A stretch of 8,704 nucleotides of DNA, from positions 1 through 8,704 of the forward strand of contig URHQ01000089.1 of assembly GCA_900547655.1 (NCBI GenBank). The letters are read 5' to 3'. This DNA is from an uncultured Collinsella sp. (GTDB lineage: Bacteria > Actinomycetota > Coriobacteriia > Coriobacteriales > Coriobacteriaceae). A program made the position numbers and the translations under genes. This document shows, in pieces, positions 1 to 6,669 of this stretch (within the stretch, counting starts at the first letter, position 1; each line of letters starts with the position of its first letter). The notes beneath the pieces were generated by a model, which saw nothing but the letters and a program-made list of their open reading frames with translations, did no database searches and was not told where the DNA came from.

Positions 1-1477
1 CGCCGCGCTCGCCCACCATGGTGTCAAAGCCACGGGGCAAGCGGTCGATAAACTCCAGGGCGTTGGCCAGGCGCGCGGCCTCGCGAATCTGCTCATCAGT
101 GGCGTCGGGACGACCGTAGGCAATGTTTTCGCGAATGGAGCGGTGGAACAGCAGCGCCTCCTGCGGCACGTAGGCAACCTGGCGGCGCAGGCTCTGCTGC
201 GTGCAGCGCGAGACATCCTGACCGTCCACGAGCACGCGGCCGCCCTGAACATCGTCCAGGCGCAGCAGTAGCTTGGTGAGCGTCGTCTTACCCGAGCCCG
301 ATTTGCCCACCAGGCCCACGCGCTGGCCCGCCGCCACATGAAGTGTCAGGTCATCGAACACGCTCTCGCCCGCCGCAGCGTCACGGTACGCAAAGCTCAG
401 GTGCTCAAAATCAATCGCGCCCTCGGTCACTTTGAGCTCAGGGGCGTCCGGGTCATCTGCCACCAAACGTGGCTCGTCCAGCACGCGCGTCATCTCGGCC
501 GCATCGCCCAGCGCGCGGTTAATGCGCTGCATCATGGAGCTTACGTAGTTCAGGCGCATGGTGAGGTTATAGGTGTAGGTAAAGATCATGACGAGCGAGC
601 CGGCCGAGATGCCAAACCACGCGTTGCCGCCCGCCACGAACACACTCACCACGGCCATGGTGATGACGATAAGGCCCGAGGTCGTAAAGTTGCGCTGCAT
701 CATGGCGTGCATCGAGACCGTCTCGGCGTCGCGTGCGGCGCGGTCGGCGGTATCGAACAGGTCGCGCTCAAAGTCCTCGCGCCCGCAGGTCTTGACGGCC
801 AAGATGTTCGTGACCGCGTCGGAGAGCACGCCCGAGAGCTTGTTCTGCGCGGCGGACGTCGCGGCCGAAAGCGGCATGATGCGCTTGTACATAAGCCAGA
901 CAAACGCAATGTAGACGACCATGATGCACACCAAGATCACGGTAAACGTCGGCACCACCGGGGCGAGTGCGGCCACGGTGCAGATGACCGAGGTGATGGT
1001 GGGGATGAGCGAATACACCGTCACGTCGACCAGACCCGTGTAGCCGCTCATAAAACGGCTTGTCTGGCTCACAAGCGATCCGCCAAAGCGGCTGGTATGG
1101 AATGTCATGGATTGGTTGGAGAGCGTGTCGAAGCATAGACGCGCCAGGTGATAGTTGCCTGCGATCTCGAGCTTGTAGACGGTGTAGTCCTGTAGCTTGG
1201 AGAGGATCTGACCCACCAGGTTAACGAGTACGAGCGCCAGGATATAGGGGCCGAAGACCTCAAACACCTGGTCACCCGCCACGGGACCGGCTTGAACGCG
1301 GTCGACAATGAGGGCCATCACATAGGTATTGGCAAACGTCAGCAAAAAGATGTAGCCCGCCGACGAGAACACCGAGAGAAAGACAATCAGCGGCTGCGTG
1401 CGCGTGACACCCCAAAACCGCTGCAGCGTGCGGCGCACGGTGGAGCGGCTGAGCGGGCTGGTGCTTCTCTGAGACAT
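1..1477 (-). CDS. ABC exporter half-transporter (TMD-NBD fusion), 3' end cut by window edge
   Basis: This gene encodes a membrane-bound ATP-driven exporter subunit of the ABCB/MsbA-like type; the substrate is unknown. The first 492 residues are in the window. An N-terminal membrane domain (about residues 25-310) has several hydrophobic helices. The nucleotide-binding domain starts near 350, with an aromatic A-loop Tyr364 (SFAY), Walker A GKSGSGKT at 391-398 and Q-loop YVPQE with Gln439. The frame leaves the window at VGERG, just before the expected LSGGQ signature, so Walker B and the H-loop are not visible. The ATG at 1477 is preceded by GAAAGGAAG, a good ribosome binding site. A terminator (1558-1593) separates it from rmuC, so it should have its own promoter in 1478-1557, but I see no convincing boxes. 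Such proteins often work as heterodimers, so a partner gene may lie beyond the left edge. Family assignment is firm; substrate is not. Confidence 0.95.
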   Translation of the reverse strand, partial: MSQRSTSPLSRSTVRRTLQRFWGVTRTQPLIVFLSVFSSAGYIFLLTFANTYVMALIVDRVQAGPVAGDQVFEVFGPYILALVLVNLVGQILSKLQDYTVYKLEIAGNYHLARLCFDTLSNQSMTFHTSRFGGSLVSQTSRFMSGYTGLVDVTVYSLIPTITSVICTVAALAPVVPTFTVILVCIMVVYIAFVWLMYKRIMPLSAATSAAQNKLSGVLSDAVTNILAVKTCGREDFERDLFDTADRAARDAETVSMHAMMQRNFTTSGLIVITMAVVSVFVAGGNAWFGISAGSLVMIFTYTYNLTMRLNYVSSMMQRINRALGDAAEMTRVLDEPRLVADDPDAPELKVTEGAIDFEHLSFAYRDAAAGESVFDDLTLHVAAGQRVGLVGKSGSGKTTLTKLLLRLDDVQGGRVLVDGQDVSRCTQQSLRRQVAYVPQEALLFHRSIRENIAYGRPDATDEQIREAARLANALEFIDRLPRGFDTMVGERG

Positions 1478-1557
1478 GGGCTTCCTTTCGCGTCTGATAG
1501 GGCGAAACGCCATTGTTGCACATTGGAGCACGCTTCAGACAAGCGCGATGCGAAAAG

Positions 1558-1593
1558 CGGTGGGGCGCCCGCGTTTGCGCCGGCGCCCCACCG
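1558..1593 (-). terminator. Rho-independent terminator after rmuC
   Basis: A perfect 12-bp GC-rich inverted repeat (1558-1569 with 1582-1593, arm CGGTGGGGCGCC) encloses a 12-nt loop that can itself pair weakly. It starts about 11 nt after the rmuC stop. On the minus strand the stem is followed by CTTTTCGC, a short T-run, so termination of rmuC is likely. It also insulates the ABC exporter gene. Confidence 0.75.
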
Positions 1594-1604
1594 TCTTGTT
1601 GCAA

Positions 1605-2960
1605 TTAGTCCTCGTCTTCTTGGTCTGCGAGAAGACTCGCGGACGTGAGTCCCAAGATCTCATCGGCTTGGCCGGCATCTTCCAGTGCGTCGATGTCCTT
1701 GAGCTTGCGCTCCATGACGTTGGTGCGCGTGGTGATGATGCCCTCGACCGTTTTGCCCGCGGTCTCGATCTGCTGCTGGGCGCGGCGCAGCGCCTTTTGA
1801 TAGCGCGGCAGCTCGGCCTTGACGGCGGAGAGCACGCGCAGCACGTCGTCGGTACGTTTTTGCAACTTAAACGTCTGATAGCTCATCTGCAGACTGTTGA
1901 GGATGGCCGCCATGGTGCTGGGACCGGCAACGTTGACGTGATAGTCGCGGCCCAGGGTCTCGATAAGCCCGGGGCGGCTGACGACCTCGGCGTACAGTCC
2001 CTCAAACGGAACGAACATAATGCCAAAGTTGGTGGTCGCGGGCACGCTCAGGTACTTCTCGCAAATGTCCTTTGCCTCGCGCTTGACCATGGTGTCGAGC
2101 GTCTTGCGCGCAGCCGCCACGGCCTCCGCATCACCCGACTCCTGCGCGTCGAGCAAGTGCTCGTACGCGTCGCCCGGAAACTTGGAGTCAATCGGCAGCA
2201 GCACGGGGTCGCCCTCGTCCACCGGCAGCTTGACGGCAAACTCAACGCGCTCCGAGGCGCCGGGCTTGGTGGCGACGTTTTCCAGATACTGGTCGGGTGT
2301 AAGAATGTCCGCCAGAATTGCACCCAGCTGCACCTCGCCCAAAATACCACGCGCCTTCACGTTGCCCAGCACGCGCTTAAGGTCGCCCACGCCGGTGGCG
2401 ATGGATTGCATGTCGCCCAGGCCCTTGTACACGGCCTCGAGCTGGTCGCTCACCTGCTTAAACGATGCCGACAGGCGATCGTTGAGCGTACGGGAGAGCT
2501 TCTCGTCCACCGTTGCGCGCATCTGATCGAGTTGCACGTTGTTGTCTTTGCGGATAGCACCCAGCTGGGCATCGACCGTCTCGCGCACCTTGTCCAGGCG
2601 GTGCTCGATGCCCTCGCGGTTGGCACCGAGCTGTTGGGCCGTCTCGCGGCGCAGGTCATCCATCCGGTCACCAGCTTGCGAAAACTCACGTGCGATGGTC
2701 AGGTAACGTTGCTGCTCCACGGCCGCATCTGTCGTCTGCTGCTGCGCGATGGCATTGGCCGTGCGGCGAGTTTCGGCCAGCGCGACGTTCAGGGCATCGA
2801 GCGCGTTGTTGGCCTGCTCGAGTGCTGCCAGCGTTTCCGCGCTACTGTCGCCACGCTCCCGCAACTCAGCACGCAGGCTCTTGAGTTGGAGGGCGCAAGC
2901 CGCAGCAACCCCCACCGCCACCAAGGCGATCACAACAAGCACAATATCAATAGCAGACAT
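1605..2960 (-). CDS. rmuC: DNA recombination protein RmuC
   Basis: This is RmuC, a membrane-anchored protein with a predicted nuclease-like domain; in E. coli it limits recombination at inverted repeats. The 451-residue product has one N-terminal membrane helix (residues 5-24), a long Gln/Glu/Arg-rich coiled-coil (about 27-185) and the RmuC domain (about 195-420). Family motifs are visible: KARGILGEVQLG at 202-213, PIDSKFP at 256-262 and FGIMFVPFEGLYAE at 312-325. The tail is acidic (DQEDED). I chose ATG 2960 because GGCGGAG lies just upstream and the membrane helix follows directly; an in-frame TTG at 2993 would add 11 residues but has no ribosome binding site. It starts 51 nt after the HTH gene on the same strand, so it may be read through from the nucleotidyltransferase/HTH module. 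Length and motifs are normal for the family. Confidence 0.93.
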   Translation of the reverse strand: MSAIDIVLVVIALVAVGVAAACALQLKSLRAELRERGDSSAETLAALEQANNALDALNVALAETRRTANAIAQQQTTDAAVEQQRYLTIAREFSQAGDRMDDLRRETAQQLGANREGIEHRLDKVRETVDAQLGAIRKDNNVQLDQMRATVDEKLSRTLNDRLSASFKQVSDQLEAVYKGLGDMQSIATGVGDLKRVLGNVKARGILGEVQLGAILADILTPDQYLENVATKPGASERVEFAVKLPVDEGDPVLLPIDSKFPGDAYEHLLDAQESGDAEAVAAARKTLDTMVKREAKDICEKYLSVPATTNFGIMFVPFEGLYAEVVSRPGLIETLGRDYHVNVAGPSTMAAILNSLQMSYQTFKLQKRTDDVLRVLSAVKAELPRYQKALRRAQQQIETAGKTVEGIITTRTNVMERKLKDIDALEDAGQADEILGLTSASLLADQEDED

Positions 2961-3011
2961 AAACTCCGCCCAACAAACCCAATCGAGCACCAATCAAAAC
3001 CGCGATCAATC

Positions 3012-3575
3012 TTACCCCGCCATACGCACCGGGCGCCCGGCCCCTTCTTGGGCACCCCTCTCCTCCGCATATTCCATAATGCGGCGCGCCGTCTCCCTGC
3101 TCACCTTTGAGTCATCACCGGCTAAATATGCGTACACGTTTCCCTTATTCAGATTCAAATCGCGGCAGAGACCGTAGCGCGTTACACCCGATTCCTCTAG
3201 CGCTCCCAACGTTCTTTTTCGCATCAGGGCGTTGATCCTTCTGTCCGCCACTGGCTTTTCCTTCACCGCTCTATACGCACGCCAAACGTTGGCATAACGA
3301 TTAGGAAGTTTGTCCTCGGCGCATAGAGATGCCAGGCTACCCGTTTGGGCGTACAAGGACAAAACGCCTCGGTAACCCTCTTCCATCCACGAACCCTCGG
3401 ATAAGCCCAGAACGTATTCGGCTTTGCCCTGTGCCAAAGCGAGCAAAAACAGGGGCTCCGCCACGCGCGGCGCAACCGTCGTCGCTTGCTTAACCAGCTT
3501 TCTAAAACTGAGCGACTGCTGTCCGGATAGCTCTCGGCAATAGCCTTTTAAGAATCCCTCAAAGGTCAGATTCAA
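3012..3575 (-). CDS. HTH DNA-binding protein, candidate antitoxin/regulator partner of the nucleotidyltransferase
   Basis: This is a 187-residue protein. The N-terminal two thirds are helical with no motif I can name (LSFRKLVKQA near 22-31). The C-terminal part, about residues 122-170, reads as a helix-turn-helix: GVTRYGLCRDLNLNKGNVYAYL followed by SKVSRETARRIMEYA. This pattern is familiar from uncharacterised gut-bacterial proteins encoded beside nucleotidyltransferase genes. The start is TTG at 3575: a near-perfect Shine-Dalgarno AAAGGAGGTG (3581-3590) sits 5 nt upstream, and TTGA overlaps the upstream gene's TGA stop, so translation is probably coupled. The open frame extends to 3695, but that part overlaps the upstream gene. 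By analogy with AbiE systems it may repress its own operon through the palindrome at 4111-4139 and neutralise its partner. The DNA-binding role is moderately sure; the antitoxin role is inference. Confidence 0.8.
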   Translation of the reverse strand: MNLTFEGFLKGYCRELSGQQSLSFRKLVKQATTVAPRVAEPLFLLALAQGKAEYVLGLSEGSWMEEGYRGVLSLYAQTGSLASLCAEDKLPNRYANVWRAYRAVKEKPVADRRINALMRKRTLGALEESGVTRYGLCRDLNLNKGNVYAYLAGDDSKVSRETARRIMEYAEERGAQEGAGRPVRMAG

Positions 3576-4102
3576 CCGAGCACCTCCTTTTTGTATTGCC
3601 TGTATGCACAGACCATCTCTTGATAACTCCGCTCCGAAGGCGACGACGCCAGTGCTTCTCCCTCGTCGAATATAAGCCGTTCGAGCAGCCCCCAATCAAG
3701 TCGGTCGACGAATGCCTGACTATGAAGATCGATGATGTCGTTCGGACGGAAGGCATAGAGCTTCATTACCGCCAGATCCTCCAAGGATGGCGTAAAGTAC
3801 CTGATAAAACGCGCCCCAATATCCAAGGGGATCAAACGATCTTCGTAATTGAATGGCATCTGATTACAATATGCCACCGCCATACCATTCACCTCGGGGT
3901 ATCGAGCTATGATCTCGCGGAGGCACCTGTCCGCCTCAAACACATCGATGTCATGTGTAACCGAACGATTCGTCACATCGTTTAGCATGAAGGCGCTTCC
4001 TCCCACCAATACAACGCTCGGCCTGTCGTCTCTTGGACCTATTTCCAGCTCTGCCTCTTCGTCAATGCCCAAAAGAGTCTGCTCTAAATCCTGCTTATAC
4101 AT
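3572..4102 (-). CDS. Nucleotidyltransferase-fold protein (DUF6036/AbiEii-like), candidate toxin
   Basis: This 176-residue protein has the hallmarks of a minimal DNA polymerase-beta-type nucleotidyltransferase. VLVGGSAF at 31-38 is followed by a DxD pair, Asp51 and Asp53 (THDIDVF). A later SLEDLAVMKLYAFRPNDIIDL segment (106-126) contains Lys114, Asp122 and Asp125, resembling the conserved Lys and Asp motifs of AbiEii-type proteins. Family relatives transfer nucleotides to RNA or protein targets, and several are toxins or abortive-infection effectors; this one's substrate is unknown. The ATG at 4102 has no recognisable ribosome binding site. Its stop TGA overlaps the TTG start of the HTH gene. 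GC content is visibly lower than in the neighbours, hinting at horizontal acquisition. The fold is fairly sure; toxicity is inferred from the gene-pair layout. A housekeeping or antibiotic-modifying nucleotidyltransferase is a less likely alternative. Confidence 0.85.
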   Translation of the reverse strand: MYKQDLEQTLLGIDEEAELEIGPRDDRPSVVLVGGSAFMLNDVTNRSVTHDIDVFEADRCLREIIARYPEVNGMAVAYCNQMPFNYEDRLIPLDIGARFIRYFTPSLEDLAVMKLYAFRPNDIIDLHSQAFVDRLDWGLLERLIFDEGEALASSPSERSYQEMVCAYRQYKKEVLG

Positions 4103-4110
4103 AACAAATC

Positions 4111-4139
4111 ATATTATTATTCATCTTTAATAATAATAT
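4111..4139. promoter_or_regulatory. AT-rich palindrome, candidate operator/promoter of the NTase-HTH module
   Basis: A perfect 11-bp inverted repeat, ATATTATTATT (4111-4121) with AATAATAATAT (4129-4139), is separated by 7 nt (CATCTTT). It ends 8 bp before the ATG of the nucleotidyltransferase gene. It is made only of A and T in a GC-rich genome and would contain a TAATAT-like -10 box placing transcription start at or very near the ATG. Its position suits autoregulation by the HTH partner. Operator function is inference. Confidence 0.55.
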
Positions 4140-4225
4140 TCAGTCGCACGACAGGGCCCACAGGATGCAAGAATTTTACTCATGGCGATAATCCCAACAC
4201 CTTAGAAGTCCTAATGTGACAAACG

Positions 4226-4660
4226 CTAGCTCTCCCAGCCGGCGCGAATGGTTGTTACGACATCGCCTAGGCGCTGGCCGAGAGCCGCTAGATGTTGGAG
4301 TACCTCGTTGGGCGATGCGCCGTTGAGGATGCACGTGAGGGCATACGACGCCAGAAAGATGGCCACAAGCCCTAACGGGATGAGCACGATCATCGCCAAG
4401 GTGCGCAGGCGCTGGCCCACGCGGCGACGACGCGCACGACGCTTGTCGAACGCGAGCTCCTGCGCATATGAATCTTGCTGTACGGAATAGGCCTCTGGTG
4501 CCGATTCGCACCCGGGCACAGCTGCAGGTACAGCAGCGGGCACGACATTTTGCGCAAAGGGCTGGACTGCCGCCCCTTGCATTTGTATCTCCATGAGTCG
4601 TTGCTGCTGACGCAACATGCGCTCGGCTTGCTGCTGCGGAGTCTCAAGAAACAGATCCAT
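4226..4660 (-). CDS. Uncharacterised single-pass membrane protein
   Basis: I do not recognise this 144-residue protein. Its N-terminus is Gln-rich and helical (ETPQQQAERMLRQQQRLME, about residues 6-24), followed by an Ala/Pro/Val-rich low-complexity stretch (39-55), a strongly basic cluster RRARRRR (74-80), one hydrophobic helix (about 87-112) and a short C-terminal tail. The basic patch before the helix predicts the N-terminal part in the cytoplasm. ATG 4660 is chosen because GGAGG lies 5 nt upstream; an in-frame TTG at 4672 would overlap that site. It is a lone gene between repeat copy 1 and the nucleotidyltransferase module, and no terminator is evident after it. The clean ribosome binding site and GC-rich codon pattern support it as real. 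No function can be given. Confidence 0.75.
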   Translation of the reverse strand: MDLFLETPQQQAERMLRQQQRLMEIQMQGAAVQPFAQNVVPAAVPAAVPGCESAPEAYSVQQDSYAQELAFDKRRARRRRVGQRLRTLAMIVLIPLGLVAIFLASYALTCILNGASPNEVLQHLAALGQRLGDVVTTIRAGWES

Positions 4661-4918
4661 GCTGGCCTCCAAAATCGGAGCATTCGACGCTTACGACCAG
4701 CATCCCGCACCGCCATGACCGCGACAACGCAATCGCCGGCAATAGCCACAAAGTTTCTTTTGCTCAAAAGCTGTCGAAAAGCTCAACAACTCCCCTACCA
4801 GCACTTTCTCTGAGCTTTTTTCGCCAGCAATCTTTTGGCCTTCCACCCTTACGCCAACTGACCAAAATCTAACCAAAAGCTTGACGAAAATTGTGGAGAC
4901 CGGGACCACACACAAAAA
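4661..4918. other. Intergenic stretch with a possible leader hairpin
   Basis: No supported gene lies in this gap upstream of the 144-residue membrane protein. It holds a 9-bp perfect inverted repeat, AAAAGCTCA (4777-4785) with TGAGCTTTT (4811-4819), around a 25-nt loop. On the plus strand it is followed by TTTTTTCGCC. It could be a 5' leader structure of the minus-strand gene or a weak plus-strand terminator. I found no convincing -35/-10 pair. Confidence 0.3.
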
Positions 4919-4940
4919 GTGCCGCCCCAAGGGGCGGCAC
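4919..4940 (-). terminator. Rho-independent terminator of repeat copy 1
   Basis: GTGCCGCCCC pairs perfectly with GGGGCGGCAC around AA (in practice a 9-bp stem with a 4-nt loop). On the minus strand it is followed directly by TTTTTGTGTG. It lies about 150 nt after the stop of the 210-residue membrane protein gene and forms the distal end of the repeated 3' element. The same hairpin recurs at 5823-5846. Confidence 0.85.
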
Positions 4941-5075
4941 ACAAACTTATTATCAGCTTTTCTGTAACGAGCATGCGACGACTCAACGCCGGGGCGCAGG
5001 GCGGGGAAACCTTTGCCTCGCGCGACCCTGCGAAGCCGTGAGCGAGAGGGGAAGGTTTCCCCGCCCTGCGCCCCG
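4919..5075 (-). repeat. Structured 3' element, copy 1 (long hairpin + linker + terminator)
   Basis: This is a duplicate of 5823-5996 in the same orientation, starting 17 nt after the stop of the 210-residue membrane protein gene. Read in the gene's direction it has three parts. First is a long hairpin with a perfect 24-bp stem (4990-5013 with 5052-5075) and a second imperfect inner stem (CTCGC 5017-5021 with GCGAG 5042-5046). Next is a linker of about 49 nt, well conserved except next to the hairpin. Last is the terminator hairpin. Positions 5021-5044 match copy 2 at 23 of 24 bases, while the stem sequence differs with compensating changes. It could be a REP/BIME-like repeat, a 3' UTR mRNA stabiliser, or a small RNA; strand and function are not proven. 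Confidence 0.8.
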
Positions 5076-5092
5076 TGGTCGGTGAGAACAGA

Positions 5093-5725
5093 CTACATGC
5101 CCGCGAGACCGCGGGCGGCGGTGGCGCACAGAAACGCCAAGGCTAGAATCACGAGCGAGCCCGCAATATCGGCCACCACGCCCGCAAAGCGACGCTCAAA
5201 CAACCAGCTCTCGAAGTGCGGGGCAACGTTGCGCCAAACACGCCACAGCAAGATGCCCATACCGATGACGCCCGGGATATTGAGCAGTAGGATCTCGGAG
5301 CACAAAAGACCGATCAGGTTACCGGCGGCAAAGCCCGCATCACCCTCGCAGTATTTGCGGTAGACCATATACAGCATGTACGCCACAAACGGCTGCAAGC
5401 ACGCAGAAATAAACGAGACCACCATCGAGGGGTCCTGCGAAAAGACCTCGGTGAGTTTATCGACACTCGTGGCGTCCTTCGAAGCCAAGAATAAACCGAT
5501 AACCACAAGGGGCACCACGCCCAAAATTACCTCGACCAGAGTAAACAACTTGGCAGTCAAATCCTCACTAGCCGAATTCAAATGAGGCGCCCACTCAGGA
5601 TGAGCATGCGCGCCGACTTTCTTGTCCTTCTCGGCACGATCGGCCTTTTTGCCCTCGGCAACCCGACGACCAGGATCCTTGCGAGTTCCCGCCGCAGCAA
5701 CCCGAGCCCGAGACTTCTTGCCCAT
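5093..5725 (-). CDS. Uncharacterised multi-pass membrane protein
   Basis: I do not recognise this 210-residue protein. It starts with a highly charged Lys/Arg-rich segment of about 45 residues (MGKKSRARVA onward), probably cytoplasmic. Hydrophobic helices follow at about 60-82, 101-123, 132-165 (one or two helices around a Pro-Gly at 151-152) and 181-205. No catalytic motif is visible. ATG 5725 is preceded by GATGGGGTG with a 6-nt T spacer; an in-frame GTG at 5734 lies inside that site and is less likely. The gene stands alone, and its stop is followed after 17 nt by copy 1 of the structured 3' element, giving it a defined transcript end. Translation is continuous and the composition typical of a membrane protein, so the gene is probably real; the function is unknown. 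Confidence 0.82.
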   Translation of the reverse strand: MGKKSRARVAAAGTRKDPGRRVAEGKKADRAEKDKKVGAHAHPEWAPHLNSASEDLTAKLFTLVEVILGVVPLVVIGLFLASKDATSVDKLTEVFSQDPSMVVSFISACLQPFVAYMLYMVYRKYCEGDAGFAAGNLIGLLCSEILLLNIPGVIGMGILLWRVWRNVAPHFESWLFERRFAGVVADIAGSLVILALAFLCATAARGLAGM

Positions 5726-5822
5726 AAAAAACACCCCATCAGGTAGTAGATAAACTAAAAGTCGCTACCCAGTGTACCCCACCCATGAACGGTGCCGTCC
5801 CAACCAGTCCCCATATAAAAGC

Positions 5823-5846
5823 GTGCCGCCCCGATAGGGGCGGCAC
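5823..5846 (-). terminator. Rho-independent terminator of repeat copy 2
   Basis: A perfect 10-bp stem, GTGCCGCCCC with GGGGCGGCAC, closes a GATA loop (TATC on the minus strand) and is followed there by GCTTTTATATGG. It should end transcripts from the rubrerythrin gene about 170 nt after its stop. It is the same stem as at 4919-4940 with a different loop. Confidence 0.82.
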
Positions 5847-5996
5847 ACAAACTTAGTTATCAGCTTTTCTGTAGCGAGCACGCAACGACCCGAAGCCGGA
5901 GCGCAGGGCGGGAGGCCGGAGCGCCTTCCCTCAACGCGACCCTGCGGAGCCGTGAGCGGGGAGGGAAGGCGATCCGGCCTCCCGCCCTGCGCTCCG
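5823..5996 (-). repeat. Structured 3' element, copy 2 (long hairpin + linker + terminator)
   Basis: This copy begins 19 nt after the rubrerythrin stop, in the same orientation as copy 1. The long hairpin has a perfect 24-bp outer stem (5897-5920 with 5973-5996), one mismatch (5921/5972), then 11 more perfect pairs (5922-5932 with 5961-5971) and a 28-nt loop. The loop core 5935-5958 differs from copy 1 at one base only. The linker (ACAAACTTA, then TTATCAGCTTTTCTGTA and GCGAGCA) matches copy 1 closely up to about 5888, with a few substitutions and one inserted base. The inner stem is much stronger than in copy 1. Nothing here looks coding. Confidence 0.82.
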
Positions 5997-6015
5997 CAGC
6001 AGCCAGCGCCACGCG

Positions 6016-6555
6016 CTAGTAGTTCACCACCTGCTCCTCAAAGTACGCCTTGGGGTGGTTACACACCGGGCACACCTCAGGCGCCTCGGCACCAACGTGT
6101 AGGTGCCCGCAGTTCAGGCACTTCCACACCTTCACGCCCTCACGCTCAAACACCTCGCCCGACTCGATGCGCTCGACGAGTTTGTTGTAGCGCTCCTCGT
6201 GGGCCTTCTCGACGGCGGCGACACCACGGAACTTCTCGGCAATCTCGGCAAAGCCCTCCTCCTCGGCGGTCTTGGCAAACTCGTCGTACATCGTGGTCCA
6301 CTCGTAGTTCTCTCCTGCGGCGGCATCGCGCAGATTGTCCAGGGTATCGGGGACGGCGCCATCGTGCAGATACTTAAACCACAGTTTGGCGTGCTCGGAC
6401 TCGTTGCCCGCCGTCTCGGCAAAGATATTCGAGATCTGAACGTAGCCGTCCTTTTTGGCCTTGGATGCATAGTAGCGATACTTGGTGTGTGCCTGGGACT
6501 CACCGGCAAAAGCAGTCTCGAGGTTCTTCTTGGTCTGAGAGTTCTCAAAATCCAT
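6016..6555 (-). CDS. rbr: Rubrerythrin
   Basis: This is rubrerythrin, a cytoplasmic NAD(P)H-linked peroxidase of anaerobes that reduces hydrogen peroxide to water using a diiron site fed by a rubredoxin centre. The 179-residue protein has the ferritin-like four-helix domain first, with the expected ligands Glu19, Glu52-x-x-His55, Glu82-x-x-Glu85 and Glu116-x-x-His119. The C-terminal rubredoxin-like domain has two CxxC knuckles, Cys146/Cys149 and Cys162/Cys165 (KCLNCG and CPVCNHP). Length is normal. ATG 6555 is chosen because GAAGGGAAG sits 7 nt upstream and the protein then begins MDFENSQTKKN, typical of the family; an in-frame GTG at 6576 precedes that site. The glycosylase gene ends 114 nt upstream with no strong terminator between, so partial cotranscription is possible. 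I see no clear PerR-type box. Copy 2 of the structured 3' element follows. Confidence 0.97.
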   Translation of the reverse strand: MDFENSQTKKNLETAFAGESQAHTKYRYYASKAKKDGYVQISNIFAETAGNESEHAKLWFKYLHDGAVPDTLDNLRDAAAGENYEWTTMYDEFAKTAEEEGFAEIAEKFRGVAAVEKAHEERYNKLVERIESGEVFEREGVKVWKCLNCGHLHVGAEAPEVCPVCNHPKAYFEEQVVNY

Positions 6556-6669
6556 AGGTGTACTTCCCTTCAACACGTGCCGCCCATAGGCTTTGAGCGA
6601 CCTTGTCTTTAGGATGCCCTCAAGCCGAGAATTTAAACCTTACAATCCCGTTCTTCAGATTTGAGCGGG

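Noticed and set aside
338..1138. A 266-codon open frame on the plus strand
   Set aside because: It is antisense to the ABC exporter and His/Arg-rich low complexity; a shadow frame.
1476..3110. A 544-codon open frame on the plus strand
   Set aside because: It lies antisense to rmuC, whose product has clear family motifs. The plus-strand translation is rich in His, Arg and Leu, as expected for the mirror frame of a GC-rich gene, and has no domain.
3576..3695. Longer N-terminus for the HTH protein
   Set aside because: The extra 40 codons overlap the nucleotidyltransferase gene in another frame, while the TTG at 3575 has a strong Shine-Dalgarno site and a stop-start overlap.
4691..4942. An 83-codon minus-strand frame upstream of the 144-residue membrane protein
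   Set aside because: Its first codons run through the terminator hairpin of repeat copy 1, there is no ribosome binding site, and the product has no recognisable feature. A shorter product from an internal start cannot be fully excluded.
6578..6600. A GTGCCGCCC stretch like the arm of the repeated terminator
   Set aside because: No matching second arm and no linker or loop of the repeat nearby; probably chance.
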